Below are positions 12,431 through 23,497 of a DNA stretch of 23,497 nt, piece by piece; within the stretch, counting starts at the first letter, position 1, and the number at the start of each line of letters is the position of its first letter. Both the position numbers and the translations under genes were made by a program. The notes below the pieces were generated by a model. That model was not told the origin of the DNA, did not search any database, and was given only the letters and a program-made list of their open reading frames with translations. This DNA comes from Modestobacter sp. (GTDB taxonomy: Bacteria > Actinomycetota > Actinomycetes > Mycobacteriales > Geodermatophilaceae): contig JAOPVN010000033.1 of assembly GCA_025966175.1 (NCBI GenBank), positions 1 through 23,497 of the forward strand, written 5' to 3'.

Positions 12431-13399
12431 ATGCCCGACCGCTGCGAGGTGCTCCCCGGAGACTCTGTCGTCGCCCGACGTGCTGGCGGCCTGCTGTGGG
12501 TGGACGCCCCCGGGTCGCCGGCGCTGGTGGCTGCGCTGCACGCCTGCCTGGGGGTCGCCGGCCCCGGCGCCGACCGCGTGCTCGCGGCCGTCGCCAGCCA
12601 GGTGTCCCGGCTCGCCGACGGCCCGGCGTCCTTCGCCCTGGTGCTCGCCGACACCAGCGGTGGCGCGGGCCAGGGCGTCGCGCTCTGGTCCGGCAAGGGC
12701 CAGCCTGCCGTGGACGGCGTCCCGGTGTCCGGGTCCGCCGTCGACAACTGCACCCTGGCCGCCGGCTTCTCCCTCGGCCAGACCCTCTACGTGGGCCCCG
12801 GCCAGCCCGCCGCCGCCATGCCCCCCGGTGTCGCACTGGACCTGGTGGAGGGCACCGTGCCCGGCTCGGGCGCACTGCTCCAGCTGGCCGCCGCCGCCGC
12901 TCCCTCGGTCGCCGTCCCGCCGGCCACGTCGCTGCCCAGCGGTGAGTCCTTCGCCGCCGGCTCCGACGCCGGCTTCGGCAACTCCGGGCGGATCTCCTCC
13001 CAGCCGGTCGGCCAGGGCGGCGAGCAGACCGCCTTCTGGCGGCCGGAGCCGCCGACGGCCCCGGTGCTGCGCTTCGACGACGGCATGGTCGTCACCGTCG
13101 ACGAGGACCTGGTGCTCGGTCGCCGTCCCGACGGCCACGACCTGGTGACCGGCGGCAACGCCCGCCCGGTGCCGATCGCCGACACCCAGAACGTGCTCTC
13201 CTCCGCGCACGCCGCCATCCAGCGGGCCGGCCGGGAGGTCTCGCTGACCGACCTGGGCTCGCTCAACGGCACCCACGTCGCCGGCCCCGAGGCCACCGAG
13301 TGGACCCAGCTGGAGCCGGGTGTGCCGCACCCGCTCGCCGACGGCGACCGGCTGCTGCTCGGCTGGACCGTCATCACCTTCGAGCAGGCCCCCGAGTGA
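12431..13399 (+). CDS. FHA-domain protein
   Basis: This 322-residue protein has a C-terminal forkhead-associated domain (about 211-320), which binds phosphothreonine peptides. The FHA hallmarks are LVLGRRP (228-233, with the Gly-Arg pair), SSAH (257-260) and SLNGT (277-281), followed by the closing LADGDRLLLGWTVITFE. The N-terminal ~150 residues form an alanine-rich alpha/beta-looking region of no family I recognise, and 165-210 is a low-complexity Ser/Gly linker. There is no signal peptide or membrane segment, so it is probably cytosolic. The start is supported by the leaderless -10 signature. It sits between glgP and glgX, and a Ser/Thr-kinase-linked regulatory role is possible. No kinase or phosphatase gene is visible nearby. 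Confidence 0.85.
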   Translation: MPDRCEVLPGDSVVARRAGGLLWVDAPGSPALVAALHACLGVAGPGADRVLAAVASQVSRLADGPASFALVLADTSGGAGQGVALWSGKGQPAVDGVPVSGSAVDNCTLAAGFSLGQTLYVGPGQPAAAMPPGVALDLVEGTVPGSGALLQLAAAAAPSVAVPPATSLPSGESFAAGSDAGFGNSGRISSQPVGQGGEQTAFWRPEPPTAPVLRFDDGMVVTVDEDLVLGRRPDGHDLVTGGNARPVPIADTQNVLSSAHAAIQRAGREVSLTDLGSLNGTHVAGPEATEWTQLEPGVPHPLADGDRLLLGWTVITFEQAPE

Positions 13400-13435
13400 C
13401 CGGCCGGGGTGCCCCCGCCGTACCCGCCTGACGTC

Positions 13436-13470
13436 CACGGCCCCGTTCCCTGCTCGGGAACGGGGCCGTG
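13436..13470. terminator. Bidirectional terminator between the FHA gene and glgX
   Basis: A perfect 15-bp inverted repeat (13436-13450 with 13456-13470) has a 5-base loop and sits 36 bases after the FHA stop codon, in a convergent gap. Because the stem is symmetric it could serve both strands. A smaller hairpin, CACGAG-GG-CTCGTG, lies at 13491-13504. Confidence 0.75.
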
Positions 13471-13536
13471 TCGTGTCCTCGGGAGCTGACCACGAGGGCT
13501 CGTGCCGAGTGGGGCCCGGAGGGTCCCGCGCAGGCC

Positions 13537-13594
13537 GGCCGCGCTGCAGGGGCCCGCGCCGAGCTCGCGAGGGGTGGGGGGCAGCGTGGTCCTT
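13537..13594 (-). repeat. 58-bp hairpin element, copy B, after glgX
   Basis: This is the second copy of the element at 3995-4052, in the same orientation relative to the preceding gene, 37 bases after the glgX stop. The stem pairs 13537-13547 with 13581-13591. It differs from copy A at two stem positions where both partners change, and the 33-base interior has the same length. The core is CGAGCTCGCGAG. Confidence 0.7.
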
Positions 13595-13613
13595 CAGGGC
13601 TCCTGGCCGCGGT

Positions 13614-13630
13614 GCGGTCCGGAGGACCGC
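13614..13630 (-). terminator. Small hairpin immediately after glgX
   Basis: GCGGTCC and GGACCGC pair around a 3-base loop, directly adjoining the glgX stop codon. It may protect the transcript 3' end or help terminate it, upstream of repeat copy B and the larger convergent terminator. Confidence 0.45.
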
Positions 13631-13631
13631 G

Positions 13632-15781
<2,150 letters not shown>

Positions 15782-15785
<4 letters not shown>

Positions 15786-15862
15786 GCCTCCTCCTCGCGG
15801 GTGCTCGTCGGCCGCGTTGCCGGCGTTGCTGGATCGATGGGTGCGCTCGCGAGCTGGCTCAC
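15782..15862 (-). CDS. Micro-ORF upstream of glgX (26 aa)
   Basis: It starts with GTG at 15862, begins VSQLASAPID and ends STREEEA; its TGA overlaps the glgX GTG as GTGA. It is homologous in position and sequence to the 27-aa micro-ORF before mak, sharing S-LAS, A-P, TR-TS and EE. No Shine-Dalgarno was identified for it. Whether it is translated is unknown, and a peptide function is not supported by the substitution pattern. Confidence 0.35.
15782..15862 (-). repeat. Upstream cassette element, copy D (before glgX)
   Basis: It aligns to 5425-5508 with about 62 of 81 bases identical and one 3-base gap. It includes the palindromic GCTCGCGAGC at 15845-15854 and delivers the GAGGAG ribosome site in front of glgX. 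Here, unlike copy C, there is no upstream co-directional gene. Confidence 0.7.
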
Positions 15863-15881
15863 CCGGGCATCGTGCCCGACC

Positions 15882-15918
15882 GACGGCGCGCCGTCCGCGC
15901 GGCCCGCTGCTCGCGAGC
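15882..15918. promoter_or_regulatory. Palindromes in the glgX/ABC divergent promoter region
   Basis: The 150-bp divergent gap contains the perfect 14-bp palindrome GACGGCGCGCCGTC (15882-15895) and, 13 bases on, GCTCGCGAGC (15909-15918). Either could be an operator for the divergent promoters, but no -10 element is obvious. Confidence 0.3.
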
Positions 15919-15935
15919 GGGGGTGGGTTGGTTGG

Positions 15936-16736
15936 ATGGCGTCCGTGTGGACAGAGCCGGTCGTCGAGATCCAGGGTGTGGACGTCGTCCGTGGCGAGGC
16001 GCATCTGGTGCGCGGGGTCGACTGGACGGTCCGGCCCGACGAGCGGTGGGTGCTCCTGGGGCCCAACGGGGCGGGCAAGACGACGCTGCTGCAACTGGCC
16101 GGCGCGCAGCTGCACCCCAGCCGGGGTGAGGTCCGGATCCTGGGGGAGACCCTCGGCGCGGTCGACGTCTTCGAGCTGCGGCCCCGGATCGGCCTGACCA
16201 GCGCTGCCCTGGCCCAGCGGATCAGCCCGAGCGAGCGGGTCGGCGACATCGTGGTCAGCGCCGGGTACGCCGTCGTGGGCCGGTGGCGGGAGCGCTACGA
16301 CGTCCACGACCTCACCCGCGCGGCGCTGCTCATGCAGCAGTGGGGCGTGGCCCGGATGGCCCACCGGCCGTTCGGCACGCTGTCGGAGGGTGAGCGCAAG
16401 CGCACCCAGATCGCCCGCGCGCTCATGACCGACCCCGAGCTGCTGCTGCTCGACGAGCCCGGCGCCGGGCTGGACCTGGGCGGCCGGGAGGACCTGGTCA
16501 CCCGGCTGGCCGACCTGGCCCGCGACCCGCTCGCGCCGGCCCAGGTGCTGGTCACCCACCACGTCGAGGAGATCCCGCCGGCCTACACCCACGCGCTGCT
16601 CCTGCGCGGCGGCGAGGTGGTCGCCGCCGGTCCCACCGAGGAGGTGCTGACCGCCCCGCTGCTGTCCGACGCGTTCGGGCTGCCGCTGGAGGTCCAGCGG
16701 AAGCGCGGCCGCTACGCGGCCCGGCGCGCCGGCTGA
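15936..16736 (+). CDS. ABC-type ATP-binding protein (ModF/YlmA-like, no permease nearby)
   Basis: This is a single nucleotide-binding domain of 266 aa. Walker A is GPNGAGKTT (42-50), the signature is LSEGERKRTQIARAL (149-163, LSEGE in place of LSGGQ), Walker B is LLLLDEPGAGLDL (169-181) and the switch histidine is in VTHHVEE (about 208). The opening (VVEIQGVDVVRGEAHLVRGVDWTVRPDERWVLLG) resembles the COG1119 type, annotated as molybdate-related or of unknown transport. No membrane or substrate-binding partner is adjacent; the next gene is membrane-bound but is not a typical permease. ATG 15936 was preferred; GTG 15945 is an alternative. The very long open frame upstream (from 13320) is antisense to glgX and was not used. 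Confidence 0.85.
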   Translation: MASVWTEPVVEIQGVDVVRGEAHLVRGVDWTVRPDERWVLLGPNGAGKTTLLQLAGAQLHPSRGEVRILGETLGAVDVFELRPRIGLTSAALAQRISPSERVGDIVVSAGYAVVGRWRERYDVHDLTRAALLMQQWGVARMAHRPFGTLSEGERKRTQIARALMTDPELLLLDEPGAGLDLGGREDLVTRLADLARDPLAPAQVLVTHHVEEIPPAYTHALLLRGGEVVAAGPTEEVLTAPLLSDAFGLPLEVQRKRGRYAARRAG

Positions 16737-16759
16737 GACCGCGGGGAGCGACCACGGGA

Positions 16760-18421
16760 GTGGCAGGGCGGCTGTCCCGACCGGGCTGGCCGGTGGTGCT
16801 GCTGGCCATCGGCGTGGTGGTGCAGCTGGCCCCGATCCTGCTGCTGCCGATGGTGCTCACCCAGGACGGCCCGGCGCACGTCGACGGCGCCTGGGTCCTG
16901 CTGCACCACGGTGACGACGACGCCGTCGGCGCCGCGCTGCGGACGAACTACACCGTGGACCTCAGCCCGGTGCCGAACCTGCTCACCACGCTGCTGCTGG
17001 CCGGGCTGCTGAGCGTCCTGGGGCCGGACGCCGCGGAGAAGGTCGTGGTCGCCGGCTTCGTGCTGCTGCTGGTGGCCGGGCTTCGCTTCGCGTTGCGGGG
17101 CGTGGACCGCCGGGCCGGCTGGCTCGCCGTGGCGGCGCTGCCGCTGGCCGGCGGGCAGCTGGTCGCCTACGGCTTCTACAACTTCTGCTGGGGCGTGGCC
17201 CTGGCGCTGTTCGTCGTGGGGGTGGCGTTGCGCCGCCGCGAGGGCTGGGACGTCCGGCGCACCGTGGCCGTCGGCCTGCTGCTGGCGCTCACCTGGTCGG
17301 CGCACCTGCTGCCGTGGGTGGGCGCGGTCCTCCTCGTCGGTGGGCTGGCGGCCGGCCGGTGGGTCGTCGCCGTCCGCACGGGTGCCCGGCCGTGGCCGGC
17401 GGCGGCCGGCCACCTGCTGCCGCCGTTCCTGGCCGTGCTGCCCGGTGTGGCACTCACCGTCGCCTACCTGTCCCGGGGCGGTGGGACCCACGGTGTCGCG
17501 TCCGGGTGGAGCCCCGGCCGGTTGTGGCAGCTGGTGACCCTCTACCGGCCGCTCGTGGTGGGCAGCGGATGGGAGCTGGTGCCCTCGGTCGCCGTGGCGG
17601 TGGTGCTGGCCTGCCTGGCGGTGGCGGCGGTCCGCCGTCGCGGACCGGACCCGGTCCGGGCCCCGGAGGCGGGGGCGTTGATGGCCCGGGCCGACCGGGT
17701 CGTCCTGGGGACGGCGACCGTGCTCGCGGTGGCCGGCTTCCTCCTGACCCCCAGTCGGCTGGGCCCGGAGTACGGCTTCCTGTCCGACCGGCTGGCCTGG
17801 TTCCCGCCGCTGCTGCTGGTCCTGTTCTGCGCGACCCGGCCGCCCCGCCGGGAGGTGCTCCGGCGGGTCGCGGCCGTCGTCCTGGTGCTCGCCGCCACCA
17901 CCGCCGCGCTGGTCCGCCTGCCGACCCAGCTGGCCGACCAGCGGCAGGCCGCCGAACTGCTCTCCGTTGCCGACGTCCTGCCGGCCGGCACGACCTTCGC
18001 GGTGCTCCGGTTCGCCGGGCACCAGGCCGCGCTGGCGCCGCTGCCTGGCGAGCCGGACCCGCTGCGCCACCTCTCCAGCCGGCTGGCCGTCGAGGTCGGC
18101 GGGGTCGACGTCGGCCACTACGAGGCGGTGTACCCCTACTTCCAGGTGCGCTTCAGCCCGGACCCGGGCGTGCGGCAGGCGATCGACCCGGGACTGGACG
18201 GGTTGGACGCGGTGCCGCCCTGGGTGCACCTGCCGGCCGCGGGGGACCGGCTGCAGTACGTGCTGGTGGTCGGCCTCGACCAGGCCGAGGACTGGGTCCG
18301 GTCGGCGCACCGCACGGCCGGCGTGCTCGCCGACCTCCGGGCCGCTTACGTGCAGGTGGCGCGTTCGGGGCCGTCGGGCTACGTCTCGGTGTGGAGGTTG
18401 CGGAACGCCACGGACGGGTAG
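16760..18421 (+). CDS. Polytopic membrane protein, possible GT-C-type glycosyltransferase
   Basis: This 553-aa protein has about ten or eleven hydrophobic segments between residues 10 and about 390, then a soluble C-terminal part of ~160 residues that is probably extracytoplasmic. Just after the first membrane segment is TQDGPAHVDGAW. An acidic residue in the first outer loop is a feature of GT-C glycosyltransferases that use polyprenyl-phosphate sugars, but I cannot place the protein in a named family. It begins with GTG 23 bases after the ABC gene, with GGGGAG 11 bases upstream, so it may be co-transcribed with it. The two genes downstream, a UGM-like flavoprotein and a GT39-like enzyme, support a role in a surface glycan. 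A specific activity is not assignable. Confidence 0.75.
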   Translation: MAGRLSRPGWPVVLLAIGVVVQLAPILLLPMVLTQDGPAHVDGAWVLLHHGDDDAVGAALRTNYTVDLSPVPNLLTTLLLAGLLSVLGPDAAEKVVVAGFVLLLVAGLRFALRGVDRRAGWLAVAALPLAGGQLVAYGFYNFCWGVALALFVVGVALRRREGWDVRRTVAVGLLLALTWSAHLLPWVGAVLLVGGLAAGRWVVAVRTGARPWPAAAGHLLPPFLAVLPGVALTVAYLSRGGGTHGVASGWSPGRLWQLVTLYRPLVVGSGWELVPSVAVAVVLACLAVAAVRRRGPDPVRAPEAGALMARADRVVLGTATVLAVAGFLLTPSRLGPEYGFLSDRLAWFPPLLLVLFCATRPPRREVLRRVAAVVLVLAATTAALVRLPTQLADQRQAAELLSVADVLPAGTTFAVLRFAGHQAALAPLPGEPDPLRHLSSRLAVEVGGVDVGHYEAVYPYFQVRFSPDPGVRQAIDPGLDGLDAVPPWVHLPAAGDRLQYVLVVGLDQAEDWVRSAHRTAGVLADLRAAYVQVARSGPSGYVSVWRLRNATDG

Positions 18422-18542
18422 CGGCCGTCCACAGGCCGACGGCGTACCGTCCGGCGGCCTGCAGCTGCGCCGTGCGCCGTCGCTCCCGTGGCGCCCCCGT
18501 TCCGCCGGCCCCGGCCGGCCCGAGTTCTCGAAGGAGACCCCC

Positions 18543-20088
<1,546 letters not shown>

Positions 20089-20099
<11 letters not shown>

Positions 20100-21672
20100 C
20101 TCCGGTCGGGCAGCCCCGCACCCACCACTGATCGCCGAGGAGTCGGAGCCGGCCCGGGGCCGGCGACAGCGGGCCGGGGGTGGCGTGGTCGCCGCCGCCG
20201 CCCTGGCGGTGCTGGCCGGCGTCGCGCTGCGCTTCATCGCACCCTCGGCGCTCTGGCTGGACGAGGCGCAGAGCGTGGCGATCGCCCGGTCCGACCTCGG
20301 CGGGCTCTTCGACGCGCTGCGCCAGGACGGCGCACCGCCGCTGTACTACCTGCTGCTGCACGTCTGGACGTCGGTGTTCGGCACCGGCGCCGTCGCCGTC
20401 CGGGCGCTGTCCGGCCTGTTCGGCGTGCTGGCGCTGGTGGTGGCGTGGCTGCTCGGCCGGCGGCTGGGCGGTCCCCGGGTGGGCACCGCGCTCACCCTGC
20501 TGCTGGCCAGCTCGCCGTTCGCCGTCCGGTACGCCAGCGAGACCCGGATGTACTCCCTGGTCGTGCTGCTGGTCCTCCTCGGGGCGGCCGCGGTCAGCTG
20601 GGCCGTGCGCCGCCCGGGGCCGTGGCCGGTGATCGCGGTCGGGGTGTCGGGAGCCGCGCTGCTGCTGACCCACTACTGGGCGGCCTACCTGCTCGTGGTG
20701 GTCGGGCTGCTCAGCCTGGCCGGGCTGCGCCGGCACCGTGCCGCGGCCGGCCGGGTGCTGATCGGGCTGGCGCTGTCCGCGGTGCTCTTCCTGCCGTGGG
20801 TGCCGACCCTGCGCTGGCAGCTCGCGCACACCGGTACGCCCTGGGCCGGCGCCGGCGGCCTGGCCTCGATCACCGCGGCGCTCGGTGGTTGGCAGGGCGG
20901 CGGCCAGGTGGCCGCCGTGCTGCTGGGGAACGCCCTCGTCGTCCTCGCCGTGCTGGCCCTGGTCGCGGTGCGCGACGGGGACGTCGTCCGGCTGGGGATC
21001 TCCCGCAGCCCCGCCCGCTGGGCGCTGCTGGCGCTCTCCCTCGGGACGCTGGTCGTCGCCGGTCTGGTCAGCCTGCTCACCTCCAGCGCCGTCGTCGCCC
21101 GCTACACCAGCGTGGCCCTCCCCGCCTTCCTGGCGCTGGTCGCCCTCGGGGTCGCCGGCCTCCCCGGCCGGCGCACCCGGGCGGCCGTGCTGGCGCTGTG
21201 CGTGCTCGCCGGTCTGGGCCTGTCGGCGGCGCATGTGGGCGCGTCCCGCACGCAGGCCGCCGAGGTCGCCACAGCCCTCCGTTCGGCCTCCGCGGGGGAC
21301 ACCGTGGTGTTCTGCCCCGACCAGCTGGGGCCCTCGGTCAGCCGGCTGGCGCAGGCGGGTCTGGACCTGGTGGTCTATCCCGACCTCGGCCCGGCCGACC
21401 GCGTCGACTGGACCGACTACGCCGTCCGCAACCGTGCCGCCGACCCCGCTCTGGTGGCCGCGCGGATCGCCGCCCGGGCCGGCGACCACGCCGTCTACGT
21501 GGTGACCAGCCGCGGCTACCGGGTCCCGTCGGACGCCGACTGCGCTGCGCTGCGCGAGGCGCTCACCCAGCTGCGCGGGCAGCCCGAGCAGGTCGTCCAG
21601 CGCAATCCCCGAACGGGTGAGGGCATGCGCGTGCACCGGTTCCCGCCGTCGGCGCACCCGGTCGGCCCCTGA
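20089..21672 (+). CDS. GT39-like membrane glycosyltransferase
   Basis: This 527-aa integral membrane protein has the layout of the ArnT/protein mannosyltransferase superfamily. After the first membrane helix (about 31-50) comes LWLDEAQS (56-62), whose Asp-Glu pair is the conserved acidic motif of the first outer loop. DGAPPLYYLLLHVW and the YASETRMYSL segment follow, both typical of this group. About ten further hydrophobic helices end near residue 370, then a soluble ~130-residue domain follows. It probably transfers a sugar from a polyprenyl-phosphate donor on the outer face of the membrane; the acceptor is unknown. GTG 20089 overlaps the preceding stop codon by 11 bases, implying translational coupling with the flavoprotein. 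Confidence 0.87.
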
Positions 21673-21690
21673 GCGGGAGCCGTCCCGGCC

Positions 21691-21696
21691 TAGGGT
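21691..21696 (+). promoter_or_regulatory. Possible -10 element for the enoyl-CoA hydratase gene
   Basis: TAGGGT occurs 58 bases before the ATG, leaving room for a short leader that includes GGAGG 7 bases from the start codon. No clear -35 was seen, so this rests on one hexamer. Confidence 0.3.
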
Positions 21697-21754
21697 GCAC
21701 AGGACGCCCACCCGTCGGACACCGACGTCCGCCGCAGCACCTGGAGGCCCCGCG

Positions 21755-22540
21755 ATGGCAGCGCCCGAGTTCGTCACCCTGCAGGTCGAGGACGGCGTCG
21801 GCACGATCCGGCTCGACCGGCCGAAGATGAACGCGATCAACGAGCAGCTGCACCAGGAGGTCCGGGCGGCGGCGATGGAGGCCGAGCAGCGCGAGGAGGT
21901 CCGCGCCGTCGTCCTGTACGGCGGGGAGCGGGTGTTCGCCGCCGGCGCCGACATCAAGGCGATGCTCGAGCTGACCGGCGCCAGCATGGTCGCCTGGGGC
22001 CGGGAGCTCACCGCCTCGTTCAGCCACGTCGCGGCCATCCCCAAGCCGGTCATCGCCGCCATCACCGGTTACGCCCTGGGAGGCGGGTACGAGCTCGCGC
22101 TGTGCGCCGACTTCCGGATCATGGGCAGCAGCGCCAAGGTCGGCCAGCCGGAGATCCAGCTGGGCGTCATCCCCGGCGCGGGCGGCACCCAGCGGCTGGC
22201 CCGGCTGGTCGGCCCGGCCAAGGCCAAGGACCTGGTCTTCACCGGCCGGCACGTGGGCGCCGAGGAGGCGCTGGAGATGGGCCTGGCCGACGCCGTCGTC
22301 CCCGATGACGAGGTCTACGCGACCGCCGTGGCCATGGCGCGGAAGTTCGCCGCCGGCCCGCCGCGGGCCCTGGCCGCGGCGAAGCGCGCGATCGACGAGG
22401 GGCTGGACCACGAGCTGAGCAAGGGTTTGGCGTTGGAGAGCCAGTTGTTCGCGGAGCTGTTCGACACCGAGGACCAGAAGAACGGGATGCGCTCGTTCCT
22501 GGAGAGCGGGCCGGGGAAGGCCACCTTCACCGGCCGCTGA
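21755..22540 (+). CDS. Enoyl-CoA hydratase (crotonase family)
   Basis: It adds water across trans-2-enoyl-CoA in fatty-acid beta-oxidation or a related acyl-CoA route. Across 261 aa it carries the oxyanion-hole segments FAAGADIKAM (61-70) and GYALGGGYELAL (105-116). Both catalytic glutamates are present: E113 in GGGYELAL and E133 in VGQPEIQLGVIPGAGGTQRL. Their 20-residue spacing equals that of E144/E164 in rat hydratase, which supports true hydratase activity rather than another crotonase reaction. The start ATG has GGAGG 7 bases upstream. The substrate chain length cannot be told, and no partner dehydrogenase or thiolase is in the window. Confidence 0.92.
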   Translation: MAAPEFVTLQVEDGVGTIRLDRPKMNAINEQLHQEVRAAAMEAEQREEVRAVVLYGGERVFAAGADIKAMLELTGASMVAWGRELTASFSHVAAIPKPVIAAITGYALGGGYELALCADFRIMGSSAKVGQPEIQLGVIPGAGGTQRLARLVGPAKAKDLVFTGRHVGAEEALEMGLADAVVPDDEVYATAVAMARKFAAGPPRALAAAKRAIDEGLDHELSKGLALESQLFAELFDTEDQKNGMRSFLESGPGKATFTGR

Positions 22541-22577
22541 CCCCGGGACGCGGGGCGCGGTGGGAGATCATGCGCGG

Positions 22578-23497
22578 GTGACCGTTCCTGCGCCTGGCGA
22601 CGTCGACCGCTCCGACCCCGGTGGCCGGGCGTGGCTGGAGCGGGCCGTCGCGCTGGTCGAGGCCGACGCCCACCGGTCGGCCGACACCCACCTGCTGGTC
22701 TATCCGCTGCCCGTCGAGTGGGGCATCGACCTGTATCTCAAGGACGAGTCCACCCACCCCACGGGCAGCCTCAAGCACCGGCTGGCGCGCTCGCTGTTCC
22801 TCTACTCACTGTGTTCCGGGCAGCTGCACGAGGGCAGCACCGTGGTGGAGGCCTCCAGCGGCTCGACCGCGGTCAGCGAGGCCTATTTCGCCCGGATGCT
22901 CGGCCTGCCCTTCGTCGCGGTGATGCCGGCGACCACCAGCGCCGAGAAGATCGCGCTGATCGAGTTCTACGGCGGCCGGTGCCACCTGGTCACCGACGCC
23001 GGCAGCGTCTACGACGAGGCCCGGCGGATCGCCGCCGAGACCGGTGGGCACTACCTGGACCAGTTCACCAACGCCGAGCGGGCCACCGACTGGCGCGGCA
23101 ACAACAACATCGCCGAGTCGGTGTTCGACCAGTTGGCCCGCGAGCGGCACCCGGTGCCGGAGTGGGTCGTCGTCGGGGCCGGTACCGGCGGCACCAGCGC
23201 GACCATCGGTCGTTACCTGCGCTACCGCAGGCTGCCCACCCGGCTGGCCGTCGTCGACCCCGAGGGCTCGGCGTTCTTCCCCGGCTGGCGCGACGCCGAC
23301 CCGGCCACCACCGGACGTGGCTCGCGGATCGAGGGCATCGGCCGGCCCCGGGTGGAGCCCTCCTTCGTGCCGACCATCGTCGACCGCATGGTCTGCGTGC
23401 CCGATGCCGCCTCGCTGGCCGCGATGCGGCACCTGGAGCGGGCGACCGGCCGGCGGGCCGGCGGCTCCACCGGCACCAACCTGTGGGGCGCGTTCGG
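22578..23497 (+). CDS. PLP-dependent cysteine synthase/desulfhydrase-like protein (partial)
   Basis: The frame is open for 306 codons from GTG 22578 to the window edge. It belongs to the fold-type II PLP family of CysK/CBS. The Schiff-base lysine is K66 in STHPTGSLKHRLA, the substrate loop is VEASSGSTAVSEAYFARMLG (90-109), and the PLP-phosphate loop is VVVGAGTGGTSATIGRYLR. The HPTGSLKHR variant of the usual NPTGSVKDR motif and the overall sequence resemble the actinobacterial group that includes mycobacterial Cds1, an L-cysteine desulfhydrase. Direction of reaction (sulfide release or cysteine synthesis) cannot be settled from sequence. A GGGAG lies 11 bases upstream; the start is otherwise supported by the open frame and family alignment. 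Confidence 0.88.
   Translation, partial: MTVPAPGDVDRSDPGGRAWLERAVALVEADAHRSADTHLLVYPLPVEWGIDLYLKDESTHPTGSLKHRLARSLFLYSLCSGQLHEGSTVVEASSGSTAVSEAYFARMLGLPFVAVMPATTSAEKIALIEFYGGRCHLVTDAGSVYDEARRIAAETGGHYLDQFTNAERATDWRGNNNIAESVFDQLARERHPVPEWVVVGAGTGGTSATIGRYLRYRRLPTRLAVVDPEGSAFFPGWRDADPATTGRGSRIEGIGRPRVEPSFVPTIVDRMVCVPDAASLAAMRHLERATGRRAGGSTGTNLWGAF

Noticed and set aside
9518..13438. 1306-codon minus-strand open frame opposite glgP and the FHA gene
   Set aside because: It is antisense to two well-supported genes, has no recognisable domain and has the composition of a shadow frame.

Overview
This is high-GC DNA from an actinobacterium. The GlgE-pathway gene set, leaderless TANNNT-type starts and strong GC bias at third codon positions all fit Actinomycetota. 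The synteny and intergenic repeats look like Geodermatophilaceae (Blastococcus, Modestobacter or Geodermatophilus), but that family-level call is inference.

Layout. Positions 1-596 (minus) hold the N-terminal part of a secreted zinc metallopeptidase lipoprotein that runs off the left edge. Positions 749-9507 (minus) hold glgE-treS-mak-glgB, the complete trehalose-to-alpha-glucan (GlgE) route: TreS isomerises trehalose and maltose, maltokinase makes maltose-1-phosphate, GlgE polymerises it and GlgB branches the chain. Divergent from glgE is glgP (9701-12250, plus), which phosphorolyses alpha-glucan, followed by an FHA-domain protein (12431-13399). Convergent with these is glgX (13632-15785, minus), the debranching enzyme. 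Synthesis and breakdown of one polymer are therefore encoded side by side. No glgA, glgC/glgM or treYZ is in the window.

Positions 15936-16736 (plus) encode an ABC ATPase without a permease. It is followed by a probable cell-surface glycan module: a polytopic membrane protein with GT-C-like features (16760-18421), a UDP-galactopyranose-mutase-like flavoprotein that appears to use a CTG start (18543-20099), and a GT39-like membrane glycosyltransferase (20089-21672). The right end holds an enoyl-CoA hydratase (21755-22540) and the first 306 codons of a PLP-dependent cysteine synthase/desulfhydrase-like protein (22578 to the edge).

The most unusual structure lies between genes. Both mak and glgX are preceded by the same roughly 84-bp element and followed by the same 58-bp hairpin element. 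The upstream element carries a 26-27-codon micro-ORF with an ATG or GTG start, whose TGA overlaps the GTG start of the real gene as GTGA. The downstream element has 47 of 58 bases identical without gaps, and a covarying 11-bp stem. The two genes therefore look like cassettes dressed with the same 5' and 3' sequences. I do not know a description of this arrangement. Several strong terminator-like hairpins and three matched leaderless promoter signatures (glgE, glgP, FHA gene) complete the picture.
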